A program made the translations under genes and the position numbers. Below, in pieces: positions 1-8,500 of a stretch of 64,000 nucleotides of DNA (positions are counted from its first letter, which is position 1; every line of letters starts with the position of its first letter). The notes beneath the pieces are model-generated. The model was given only the letters and a program-made list of their open reading frames with translations. It did not search any database and had not been told where the DNA came from. This stretch comes from Reichenbachiella sp. 5M10 (GTDB lineage Bacteria > Bacteroidota > Bacteroidia > Cytophagales > Cyclobacteriaceae): assembly GCF_002742335.1 (NCBI RefSeq), contig NZ_MDGR01000007.1:3352501-3416500 (forward strand), in the 5' to 3' direction.

Positions 1-2
1 AG

Positions 3-167
3 CGTCGTGCACAAAGTGTCAAGGATCTCTTGACACAGCAAGGAATCGCCAGTTCTCGTATTCAAGTCATATCTAAAGGAGAGACACAGCTCCTAACCAA
101 TTGTGGCACACAATGCACAGACGAAGAACACAAACATGAAAGAAGAGTTGAAGTCGAAATCAATTAA
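3..167 (+). CDS. OmpA-family outer-membrane/peptidoglycan-binding protein, C-terminal fragment
   Basis: The reading frame is open from the window edge and ends in TAA at 165-167, so only the last 54 residues are present. They match the end of an OmpA C-terminal domain: an RRAQSVKDLL helix, a GIASSRIQV strand, the KGET turn, a Cys-bearing loop (CGTQC) followed by DEEH, and the closing HERRVEVEIN strand, where family members usually have NRRTEF. Such domains bind diaminopimelate of peptidoglycan and tether outer-membrane proteins to the wall. The insert with two cysteines before EEH is common in Bacteroidota versions. The N-terminal part, which would show whether this is a porin, TPR-OmpA or lipoprotein, lies outside the window. 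Confidence 0.8.
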   Translation, partial: RRAQSVKDLLTQQGIASSRIQVISKGETQLLTNCGTQCTDEEHKHERRVEVEIN

Positions 168-185
168 CCTTCCCATTTGCTAAAC

Positions 186-238
186 GATAAATCCGAGTCT
201 CTTGACAGTACGTCCTATTTGGTAGTCTCGGATTTATC
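186..238. repeat. 12-bp perfect inverted repeat at the end of two converging genes
   Basis: GATAAATCCGAG at 186-197 is exactly complementary to CTCGGATTTATC at 227-238, with a 29-base spacer. It lies between the stop of the OmpA-type gene and the convergent VOC gene, and its right arm encodes the end of the VOC protein (DKSE). There is no T-run, so it is a poor classical terminator. It could fold in either transcript as an end-protecting hairpin. Confidence 0.5.
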
Positions 239-637
239 CGCATACTCCTTCGTAAACACCTCGTCAACAGGCTCCCAAAGCTCAATTTTACGCCCTTCTG
301 GATCCATCACCCAAGCAAATTTCCCATACTCGTACTCTTCCATCTCCCCCACTTGCTCTACCCCCTCCTTGATCAGTACCTCCAACAAACCCGTCAAGTT
401 TTCAACTCTATAATTGATCATGAAATCCTGATCTGAAGGAGCATAATAATCAGTTTTTTCGTCCATCGGACTCCACTGCAAATAATTCTCTTTGCTCGGA
501 TCTATTGCATTGCGTGTCTCAAACAAAGCCCCGTACTCGTTGGTCACCAACCCCAAACGGTCCCTATACCATTCTCTCAATTTTTGAGGGTCCTTGCTCT
601 TAAAAAAGACCCCACCAATTCCGCTAACTCTCTTCAT
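215..637 (-). CDS. VOC-superfamily (glyoxalase/bleomycin-resistance fold) protein
   Basis: This is a 140-residue protein with one beta-alpha-beta-beta-beta repeat pair of the vicinal-oxygen-chelate fold: an opening VSGIGGVFFKSKDPQKL strand-helix, WYRDRLGL, then FMINYRVENL, and the closing strand AWVMDPEGRKIELWEP, whose Glu is the usual metal ligand. The first strand lacks the common His. I chose the ATG at 637 because the open frame extending to 718 adds a low-complexity stretch not typical of the family, and the VOC fold begins right after MKRVSG. Proteins of this size are usually uncharacterised glyoxalase-like or ring-cleavage-like enzymes; the substrate cannot be inferred. It converges with the OmpA-type gene and diverges from nqrF. 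Confidence 0.75.
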   Translation of the reverse strand: MKRVSGIGGVFFKSKDPQKLREWYRDRLGLVTNEYGALFETRNAIDPSKENYLQWSPMDEKTDYYAPSDQDFMINYRVENLTGLLEVLIKEGVEQVGEMEEYEYGKFAWVMDPEGRKIELWEPVDEVFTKEYADKSETTK

Positions 638-793
638 ATTCAGATTATTTAATTGATTGAATAAAATAAAAATACATGAAGCATTCGAGACAAATCGCTC
701 TATGCTCAAATAAGACAATTACATTGTCTTAGGATTCACCATTCACTACTTACTTTTAGGATTTATCTCTTAACTATTCGGTATTAATTCATT

Positions 794-801
794 TATATTT
801 G
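794..801 (+). promoter_or_regulatory. Putative Bacteroidota -7 element upstream of nqrF
   Basis: TATATTTG matches the TAnnTTTG -7 consensus of the Bacteroidota primary sigma factor. It ends 40 bases before the nqrF ATG. No convincing TTTG -33 box is visible at the usual spacing. Confidence 0.4.
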
Positions 802-841
802 TGCCCATAAAAATTGTGACGGAAAATTTAATTTACAAACA

Positions 842-2149
842 ATGTCCTTTATCATATTTACCTCAATAGTTGCCTTCACTTTGGTGATCTTGCTATTGGT
901 TTTTATACTACTTTTTGCCCAATCTAAATTGGTGCAGTCGGGTGATGTCAACATCACTATCAACGGTGACACAGCTAACCCAGTGGTCACAGCAGCAGGG
1001 TCTACTCTACTGAGTACACTTTCTGGACAAAAAATATTCCTACCCTCAGCATGTGGTGGAGGTGGTACTTGCGCAATGTGTAAGTGTAAGGTCATCGATG
1101 GTGGAGGAGACGTACTCCCTACAGAAGTCGGTCACCTCAATCGTACGGAGCAAAAAGAGCACGTGAGATTGGCTTGTCAAGTCAAAGTGAAAGAGGACAT
1201 GAACATTGAGATTCCAGAAGAAATCTTCGGCATCAAAAAATGGGAATGTGAGGTAGTCTCTAACTACAACGTAGCAACATTCATCAAGGCATTCATCGTG
1301 AGATTGCCAGAAGGTGAAACCTTGAACTTCGAAGCTGGAGGGTACATCCAAGTAGACGTACCGAAGTGTGAAGTAGACTTCAGCAAGGACATTGACATCT
1401 CTCCCGAACCAAATGATCCTGCAGGACCAGACAAATTCAAAGAAGACTGGGACAAATTTGGAATTTGGGATTTGAAAATGAAAAACGACGAGGAGATATT
1501 CAGAGCCTACTCGATGGCCAACCACCCTGCCGAAGGCAACATCGTGATGCTAACGATCCGTATCGCTACCCCACCATGGGATAGAGCCAAAAACGCATGG
1601 ATGGATGTCAACCCAGGAATCTGTTCTTCTTATGTATTCTCTAGAAAACCAGGTGACAAAGTAACAATCTCTGGACCATATGGTGAATTCTTCATCAAAG
1701 AGACAGAGGCCGAAATGATCTACGTAGGCGGTGGTGCAGGTATGGCTCCAATGAGATCTCACCTTTTCCACCTGTTCCATACCTTGAAAACAGGGAGAAA
1801 AGTAACCTACTGGTACGGTGGACGATCCAAAAGAGAATTATTCTACGAAGAAGACTTCAGAAAGATCGAAAGAGAATTTCCGAACTTCCAATTCGAAATC
1901 GTACTCTCAGACCCTCTACCAGAAGACAACTGGGTAGAGAAAAAAGACATGGATGATACAGAAGGTGATGGTTTCTTAGGGTTTGTTCACAATGCCGTGA
2001 TCGATCAGCAATTGAAGAAACACGAATCTCCAGAAGACATCGAATTCTACTTCTGTGGACCTCCAATGATGAACCAAGCAGTCCTCAAAATGTGTGACGA
2101 CTGGGGGGTGCCAGATGAGAACGTATCTTTTGATGATTTCGGTGGCTAA
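842..2149 (+). CDS. nqrF: Na+-translocating NADH:quinone reductase subunit F
   Basis: NqrF is the electron-entry subunit of the sodium-pumping NADH:ubiquinone oxidoreductase: it oxidises NADH and passes electrons through FAD and a [2Fe-2S] cluster into the membrane complex. The 435-residue protein is full length. Residues 3-26 form one N-terminal membrane helix. The ferredoxin-like domain carries the cluster cysteines C71, C77, C80 and C112. The FAD-binding motif RAYSMAN follows, then the NAD-binding GGGAGMAPMRS motif, and the protein ends in the family-typical DDFGG. Other nqr genes (A-E), usually just upstream in one operon, are absent here: the next gene upstream lies on the other strand. 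A strong terminator follows, so nqrF seems to be transcribed alone. Confidence 0.96.
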   Translation: MSFIIFTSIVAFTLVILLLVFILLFAQSKLVQSGDVNITINGDTANPVVTAAGSTLLSTLSGQKIFLPSACGGGGTCAMCKCKVIDGGGDVLPTEVGHLNRTEQKEHVRLACQVKVKEDMNIEIPEEIFGIKKWECEVVSNYNVATFIKAFIVRLPEGETLNFEAGGYIQVDVPKCEVDFSKDIDISPEPNDPAGPDKFKEDWDKFGIWDLKMKNDEEIFRAYSMANHPAEGNIVMLTIRIATPPWDRAKNAWMDVNPGICSSYVFSRKPGDKVTISGPYGEFFIKETEAEMIYVGGGAGMAPMRSHLFHLFHTLKTGRKVTYWYGGRSKRELFYEEDFRKIEREFPNFQFEIVLSDPLPEDNWVEKKDMDDTEGDGFLGFVHNAVIDQQLKKHESPEDIEFYFCGPPMMNQAVLKMCDDWGVPDENVSFDDFGG

Positions 2150-2170
2150 ACCGATTCTCACAAGATTTTC

Positions 2171-2204
2171 AAAGCCCAGACAATTCGTTGTCTGGGCTTT
2201 TTTT
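2171..2204 (+). terminator. Rho-independent terminator after nqrF
   Basis: A 13-bp perfect stem (AAAGCCCAGACAA and its complement) around a TTCG tetraloop runs into seven T residues, 21 bases after the nqrF stop. Confidence 0.92.
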
Positions 2205-2241
2205 GTAGCTTTGGTTCGCGCAACTTTTATATACTCACCGA

Positions 2242-3396
2242 ATGGATCTAAAACTCTTTTTCAACCCTATTGACGAAAGCCTAACCCCAGAGAGCTTCGA
2301 CAATGACTCCCTCATCCAATCCATCTATATCAACGAAAACAAGATGCCAAGCATCGATGCGATCGATATAGCCATCATCGGACTCAACGAGACCTCTGGC
2401 AACCCAGAAATCACAGACACCGGACTCCGATTCATTCGAAAAAAATTATATAGCCTCAAAAAAGGTGAGGGCAGCTGCAACATCATCGATCTCGGCAACC
2501 TCCGCAATGGCCCTGAACTTGAGGAAACCTATAAACGTATCCAAGCCGTCTGCCACAAGCTCATTTCCAAAGGCATCCTACCCATACTCATCGGAGGGTC
2601 ACACGACCTGGACATAGGACAATACCTATCCTATCAAGAGGAAGAAAAAATGGTCAGCATCGTCAATATTGATTCGCGATTCGACATCAATGAAAAAGGA
2701 ACACAAATTACCAACCAGAACCATTTCCATAAAATATTTACCCACGAACCCAACTACCTATTCAACTACACCCAATTAGGACACCAGTCCTACCTAGTCA
2801 ACCCATCTGCTGACAAAGTACTGACCCAACTAGGCTTCAACAGTCTTCGACTAGGGGCCATCCGTGAGGATTTCCGTCGCGTAGAGCCCTTGATTCGTGA
2901 AGCAGACATGATCACCTTCGATCTCTCCGCCATCCAAAAAATGTATTGCCCAGCAGGTGATCGCAGTGAGGTATTTGGACTGACAGGCGAAGAAGCCTGT
3001 CAAATCATGTGGTATGCTGGCATGAACGATAAATTGAGCTCCGTCGGGATCTATGAATACAATGCAAACAAAGACTCTAACGACCATCAATCAGCCATGG
3101 TCATAGCGACGATGATTTGGTATTTCATTGAAGGGTTCAAAAACAGAAAAGGAGAAAAAGGGTTTCAGACCAACGACTATATCAAATATGTAGTCACACT
3201 GGACGTCAATCCTGAATCCATCGTATTCTACAAAAGTCGCCTGTCAGACAAATGGTGGATGGAAGTACCCAACATAAATCACACAGGCATATATGATCGC
3301 AATTACATCGTCCCCTGTGACTACAACGATTACCAACAAGCAACGAAAGGAGAAGTACCCGAACGATGGATTCAGACCTTCTCCAAGATGGTCTAG
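2242..3396 (+). CDS. Arginase/formimidoylglutamase-fold protein with altered metal ligands
   Basis: The 384-residue protein has the ureohydrolase fold. GGSHDLD (118-124) corresponds to the first Mn-ligand motif, NIDSRFD (D144, D148) to DxHxD, and ITFDLSAI (D227) to the DxD motif. Active arginases, agmatinases and HutG use six ligands. Here the His of DxHxD is Arg146 and the second Asp of DxD is Ser229, so only four of six remain. The length exceeds that of a typical arginase (about 300), with an extra C-terminal region of roughly 80 residues. Bacteroidota often carry such a formimidoylglutamase-like protein outside any hut operon, and none of the histidine-degradation genes is nearby. A dinuclear Mn enzyme is therefore unlikely; a mononuclear or non-catalytic role fits better. 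The gene converges on the chemotaxis gene. Confidence 0.75.
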   Translation: MDLKLFFNPIDESLTPESFDNDSLIQSIYINENKMPSIDAIDIAIIGLNETSGNPEITDTGLRFIRKKLYSLKKGEGSCNIIDLGNLRNGPELEETYKRIQAVCHKLISKGILPILIGGSHDLDIGQYLSYQEEEKMVSIVNIDSRFDINEKGTQITNQNHFHKIFTHEPNYLFNYTQLGHQSYLVNPSADKVLTQLGFNSLRLGAIREDFRRVEPLIREADMITFDLSAIQKMYCPAGDRSEVFGLTGEEACQIMWYAGMNDKLSSVGIYEYNANKDSNDHQSAMVIATMIWYFIEGFKNRKGEKGFQTNDYIKYVVTLDVNPESIVFYKSRLSDKWWMEVPNINHTGIYDRNYIVPCDYNDYQQATKGEVPERWIQTFSKMV

Positions 3397-3405
3397 GTCT
3401 AGTTG

Positions 3406-5190
3406 TTAGGGCTTAGCTTCCGCCTCTATCTCCAACTCCATCATATCGCTTCTAATTTCCGAAGATTCGTCCATTAGCGTAAACCGTTTCAATCCGCTCT
3501 TCAGCTCTTGAGACACGTCGTTGAGCCAATTAGACTTGAGTATATAGTTGTTCATGCCTGCAGATAGTTCGGTTGCCGAACTGGAGACCTCCTCCGTACC
3601 TGCCGCGGTTTGCTCTGCAATGACAACTACCTCTTCAGTAATATTGACAACCTTGCTGATACTCTCTGTTTGAGAGTTGGCTACATCGAGTATCATCTCA
3701 GAAAAGCCTAAGGTCTCCGTAGAAGACAATTCGATATCCTGAAAAACAGAAGCAGCTTTCCCAGAAGCCTCCACACTGGACTTCACTACGCCATTCATCG
3801 CCTCGATGACATCTGCAGCTTCCATTGTATCTCTCTGCACATCCGTCACAAGCTTCTCGATCTCACTAGCCGACTCCCGTGAGCCCTCTGCTAGTTTTCT
3901 AATCTCGTCCGCCACGACAGCAAAACCACGGCCAGCCTCTCCAGCTTGTGCCGCTTCTATCGCTGCATTGAGGGCAAGGAGATTGGTTTGAGCCGCGATA
4001 TCAGTGATCACCCCCAAGACTCTAGAGATTTCCTTGGATCTATCGGTAAGTACACGCATGGAATCAGTCGTTTTACTCGAATACACCGATATTTCGGTCA
4101 CGCGATCCACAACATACTTGGCAATCTTGGCTCCTTCTTCACTGTTTTTCACCCCCTTTTTGGCTACCTCATTGATAGACTGAGACTTCAACCCCATTTC
4201 ACTCGAGTTTTGCATCATCACCTCCACTAATGTAGAAGACTCATCGACACGAGACACCTGCGTTTGCGCCCCGTGACTCATTTGCTCTATCGCACTAGCA
4301 ATCTCCCGCGTATTCGTATTCATTTCTTCTCCAGAGATCAGCATTTCATAGGACGAATCCCCAATATCTTGGGCATTTTTAGCAATTTTCACCAAAAACA
4401 CATTCAAGTTGTCCAAAGCCTTGTTGAGGTTACTTGTCATTTGTAGGATTTGCCCCTTCGCATCGTTCTTGTAGCGCTGAGTCAAGTCACCGTCAGCCAT
4501 TGCATTCACAATTCTGTTGACTTCCAATACAGGAGTAGCGATAGATGATAGGAGCACGTTCACTGAGTTGCTCAAGTCTCTCCACACGCCCTGCTTTTCT
4601 GCCAAATCAATCTTAGCCTCTAGATTCCCTTCACCTCCGGCTTCCTGTACGGCCTGATTCGTTTCAGAAATAACATTCTTGAGTTTTTCGCGCAAGTCTA
4701 TGAGAGACAAACCCAAAACATCTTTGTCACTCAAAGCCTCGAAGGACAGGGACAAGTTCCCTCTCCCCATTTCAGACGCAAAGAGTGATGACTCTCTGAT
4801 TTTCTCCAAGTAGGTATTCAGTGACCTGAAAAAATCTCCTACATCATCTTTCCTGATCAAATCAGAGCGTTGTATATCAATGTCCAGTTCTCCCTCCTTG
4901 AGTTTCATGAACGTACCACTAATCTTTTTCATTGGTGCCTCGACACTACGACTCAATACATAGAAAGCCAGAAAAATGGAAAGCAAGGCAATAGGAACAC
5001 CGTACCACAAGTGCATCAGACCAAAAAAACCAACGATGCTTGACATGATAGACACCGTATAGATAGAGAAGATAATCCCAATTACGGGTTTATAGACAAA
5101 AGATTTACGAAAAATAAAATAATTACACACTAATGCGAAGGGCACACAAAGAAATGTCACCACAGCGGTGAAAATTAAAAAAACTGTCAT
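3406..5190 (-). CDS. Methyl-accepting chemotaxis-type signal transducer
   Basis: The 594-residue protein starts with about three closely spaced membrane helices (roughly 4-24, 34-57, 60-80) with no periplasmic ligand-binding domain between them. A HAMP-like segment follows at about 80-135, a second HAMP near 212-265 ([13 protein letters not shown]), and a long coiled-coil signalling domain. The hairpin tip with [14 protein letters not shown] and [15 protein letters not shown] lies near 395-430; this tip binds CheA/CheW in known receptors. No CheW-binding pentapeptide or methylation-enzyme genes are nearby. Because Bacteroidota of this group glide rather than swim, the output may not be flagellar. 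Sensing through the membrane helices or from inside the cell is an inference from the missing sensor domain. Confidence 0.88.
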   Translation of the reverse strand: MTVFLIFTAVVTFLCVPFALVCNYFIFRKSFVYKPVIGIIFSIYTVSIMSSIVGFFGLMHLWYGVPIALLSIFLAFYVLSRSVEAPMKKISGTFMKLKEGELDIDIQRSDLIRKDDVGDFFRSLNTYLEKIRESSLFASEMGRGNLSLSFEALSDKDVLGLSLIDLREKLKNVISETNQAVQEAGGEGNLEAKIDLAEKQGVWRDLSNSVNVLLSSIATPVLEVNRIVNAMADGDLTQRYKNDAKGQILQMTSNLNKALDNLNVFLVKIAKNAQDIGDSSYEMLISGEEMNTNTREIASAIEQMSHGAQTQVSRVDESSTLVEVMMQNSSEMGLKSQSINEVAKKGVKNSEEGAKIAKYVVDRVTEISVYSSKTTDSMRVLTDRSKEISRVLGVITDIAAQTNLLALNAAIEAAQAGEAGRGFAVVADEIRKLAEGSRESASEIEKLVTDVQRDTMEAADVIEAMNGVVKSSVEASGKAASVFQDIELSSTETLGFSEMILDVANSQTESISKVVNITEEVVVIAEQTAAGTEEVSSSATELSAGMNNYILKSNWLNDVSQELKSGLKRFTLMDESSEIRSDMMELEIEAEAKP

Positions 5191-5557
5191 CTTTCCAGAA
5201 TTGATTGAAATTATAAAATGCTATTGCCAAGCAACAACTAAATTTTAGTACAGATGGATGTAGGACAAATTAACGAATAAATGTAACAATCTATATCCCT
5301 ACTTCTGGGTATTATTTGAAATATCTCGTCTTTTTCTTTCAATTAATTTTCATTAAACCGTTATATGCTATACATTGATATCAAGTTCTATTCACGGCAT
5401 GATAAGCAATTAACTAAGATGTAGCAATTTCTCTCAAGGAGTACAACTACAATACAGTTATACGCAATAATGTAAGATTTTTTACTTAGCATAAAAACAT
5501 TTTCATTATTAAAACACGGAATGTCACCTAATTTTCACTTTATAACACCCAACCCAC
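5191..5557. other. 367-bp AT-rich intergenic region between divergent MCP and PKS genes
   Basis: This region should hold both promoters. I found no exact TAnnTTTG element on either strand, no T-tailed hairpin and no open frame worth calling. Weak dyads such as TAAG...CTTA near 5473-5490 are visible, but the base composition makes them unremarkable. Confidence 0.5.
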
Positions 5558-8500
5558 ATGCAAAAAGAAGATATTGCAATCATTGGCATAGGATGCCACA
5601 CACCAGGTAAAATCCATGGCCCAGAGCAGTTTTGGTCTAAACTCATGAACGGAGTAGATGGAATCTCCGACGTACCCAAAGACCGATGGAATCATGAAGA
5701 ATATTATGATCCAAACCCAAACAAGGCAGGTAAAATAAAAACCAAGAAAGGAGGTTTTATTGAAGGTATTGACCTTTTTGACAATGAGTTTTTCAAGATT
5801 TTTCCGAAAGAAGCAGAACGCATCGATCCACAGCAAAGGCTCCTACTCCAAACTACCTTTGAATCGATAGAGGACTCTGGAGACAAGCTAGAGAACCTTA
5901 GAGGTAGCAATGCCGCCGTATTCATGAGTGTATTTACCAATGACTACTGGGACATGCAGATAGAGCAAGATAGCAAGTATGCCATCAGTCCACATGTCGC
6001 CATGGGATCCTCTCGCACCGCTATCGCCAACCGCATCTCCTACTTCTATGACCTCAAAGGCCCTAGTGTATCCGTCGACACAGCTTGCTCAGGCGCCTTA
6101 GTCGCGGTACATCTGGCCTGTCAGAGCATATGGGACCAATCTGCATCTTGCGCGATGGCGGGTGGAGTCAACCTAATCATCAATCCAGAATCCACAATGA
6201 TGATGTCCAAAGGCAACTTTTTGAGTCCCGATGGATATTGCAAATCCTTTGACGAAAGAGCCAATGGCTATGTCAGAGGAGAAGGAGTTGGTGTCGTATA
6301 TCTCAAACCACTGTCTCAAGCACTAAAAGATGGCAACAAAATCTACGGCCTGATCAAAGCCACGGCATGCAATTCAGATGGACATACTGTCGAAGGATTG
6401 ACCGTCCCCAGTGAAAGCTCACAAACAGCCATGTTGAAAAACGCCTACCGGTTGGCAAACATTGATGTAGATAAGCTACAATACATAGAGGCGCACGGTA
6501 CAGGCACTCCTGTAGGCGACCCTCTCGAAACCAAGTCATTTTCCAACGTATTTGGTGGCCGCAGTACTGACTCACCTCTGATGATAGGCTCTGTCAAAAC
6601 AAACATCGGACACCTCGAAGGTGCCGCTGGTGTAGCTGGACTGATCAAGCTCGCACTATCCATCAAAAACAAAAAAATACCAGGCAACCTCCATTTCAAC
6701 AAAGTCAACCCAAAAATTGATTTGAAAAATTGGAAACTAAAAGTAGTAAGTGAGAACACCGACTGGCCCGAGCAAAAAGATGGCAGCCCACGCATCGGTG
6801 GTGTCAATTCCTTTGGTGCAGGGGGAACAAATGCGCACCTAGTACTAGAAGAATACATTCCCGCGCAAGAAAAAAGCTCCAAAGCAATAGAAGAAAACCT
6901 GTACTTATTTCAAACCAGTGCGGCTACCACCACTTCCCTACACAACCTGCTCAAAGCATACAAAAGCTTCTTGCTCAGCGAGCAGTATTCACTACGAGAC
7001 ATCTGCTACAATGTCGGAAAACACAGGTCGAGCCTAAAGCATCGAATCTCAATTGCTGGCAAGGACAAGACAGACATGATCGACAAGATAGACGCTTTCT
7101 TGGAAGGGAACGTGATCTCTGGTGTGTCAAGTCATGAACTCGAAACACCTGCTCACAAGATTGGATTTGTATTTACAGGCCAAGGACCACAATGGTTTGC
7201 CATGGGACAAGAACTGATCGCTACAGAGCCACTGTTCAAGAGTACAATCCAAAATATTGAAGGCTATTTCAGCCAAATATCAGGTTGGTCACTACTCGAA
7301 GAGATGAACAAGGATGAAGAAAATTCTCGTGTAAATGACACCCGAATTGCTCAACCAGCCATCATGGCCATACAAATTGCCCTAGTCGAACTTTGGAAAA
7401 AACATGGCATCCAACCAGAAGGCGTAGTAGGACACTCGATCGGAGAAGTAGCTGCTGCCTACACTGCTGGCTCCTTGACACTCGAACAAGCCGTACAGGT
7501 AATCTTTCACCGAAGCAGAGGTCAACATGCCGCTACCGGCAAAGGAAAAATGCTAGCCGTCAGCCTCACCTTATCCGCTGCTGAGGAAATCATCAAAGAT
7601 GTCAAAGACACGGTCTCTATCGGTGCAGTGAATGGACCTGAAATGTGCGTTTTGTCCGGCGATGAGGCTCCCCTATTGCAGATTTCCGAAAAACTAACCG
7701 AGCAGGACATTTTCAACAAGTTTTTGAGAGTAACCGTACCCTTCCATTCTCATCACATGGAGCCGCTTAAAGATGAATTGATTCATTCCTTGCGTCAGTT
7801 GAAACCGGCCAAGGCTTCTCTCGACTTGTACTCTACCGTCACAGGTCAAAAAGGCGATGGTCTTCATCTAGTCAGTGAATACTGGTATGACAATGTCCGT
7901 AAGCCTGTGTACTTCGCCAATGCACTGAGCAAAATGGTAGAAGACGGATATGACCTTTTCATCGAAATAGGACCACACCCCGCCCTATCTTCAGGAGCAG
8001 AGGACATCTTTGCTAGCAAAGATTCTCATGCGGTCATCTTCCCATCTATCAAGCGAAAAGAAAATGAAAAACTCCGTTTTCTACATACTCTGGGAAGTCT
8101 ATACACGCATGGCATTGCACTCGACTGGGACTGTATCTACCCTCACAGCAACCGAATCTACACTCTCCCCAAATACACTTGGGATCTCAAATCATATTGG
8201 CACGAAACAGCAAAACACAAAGCGAAACGACTAGCCAAAAAGGTTCATCCTCTCATAAGTGGATTCAACACCTCTGGTCTCAACGACACCCACTTCACCT
8301 TTGATGTATTGCTGGACAGACATACAGACCCCTATATCGATGACCATAGAGTAGATGACGCAATCATTTTCCCAGGGACGGGACATCTAGAAATAGCCAC
8401 ATCTGCTGCACAACAGGCTTTCCAAGACAACTTTGGATTTTTGGAAGACATAAATTTCGAAAGTGCACTCTTTTTGCCAGAAGAAGGAGAACTGGCAGAT

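Noticed and set aside
638-718. N-terminal extension of the VOC protein
   Set aside because: Hydrophobic low-complexity residues before the conserved fold; the ATG at 637 fits the family.
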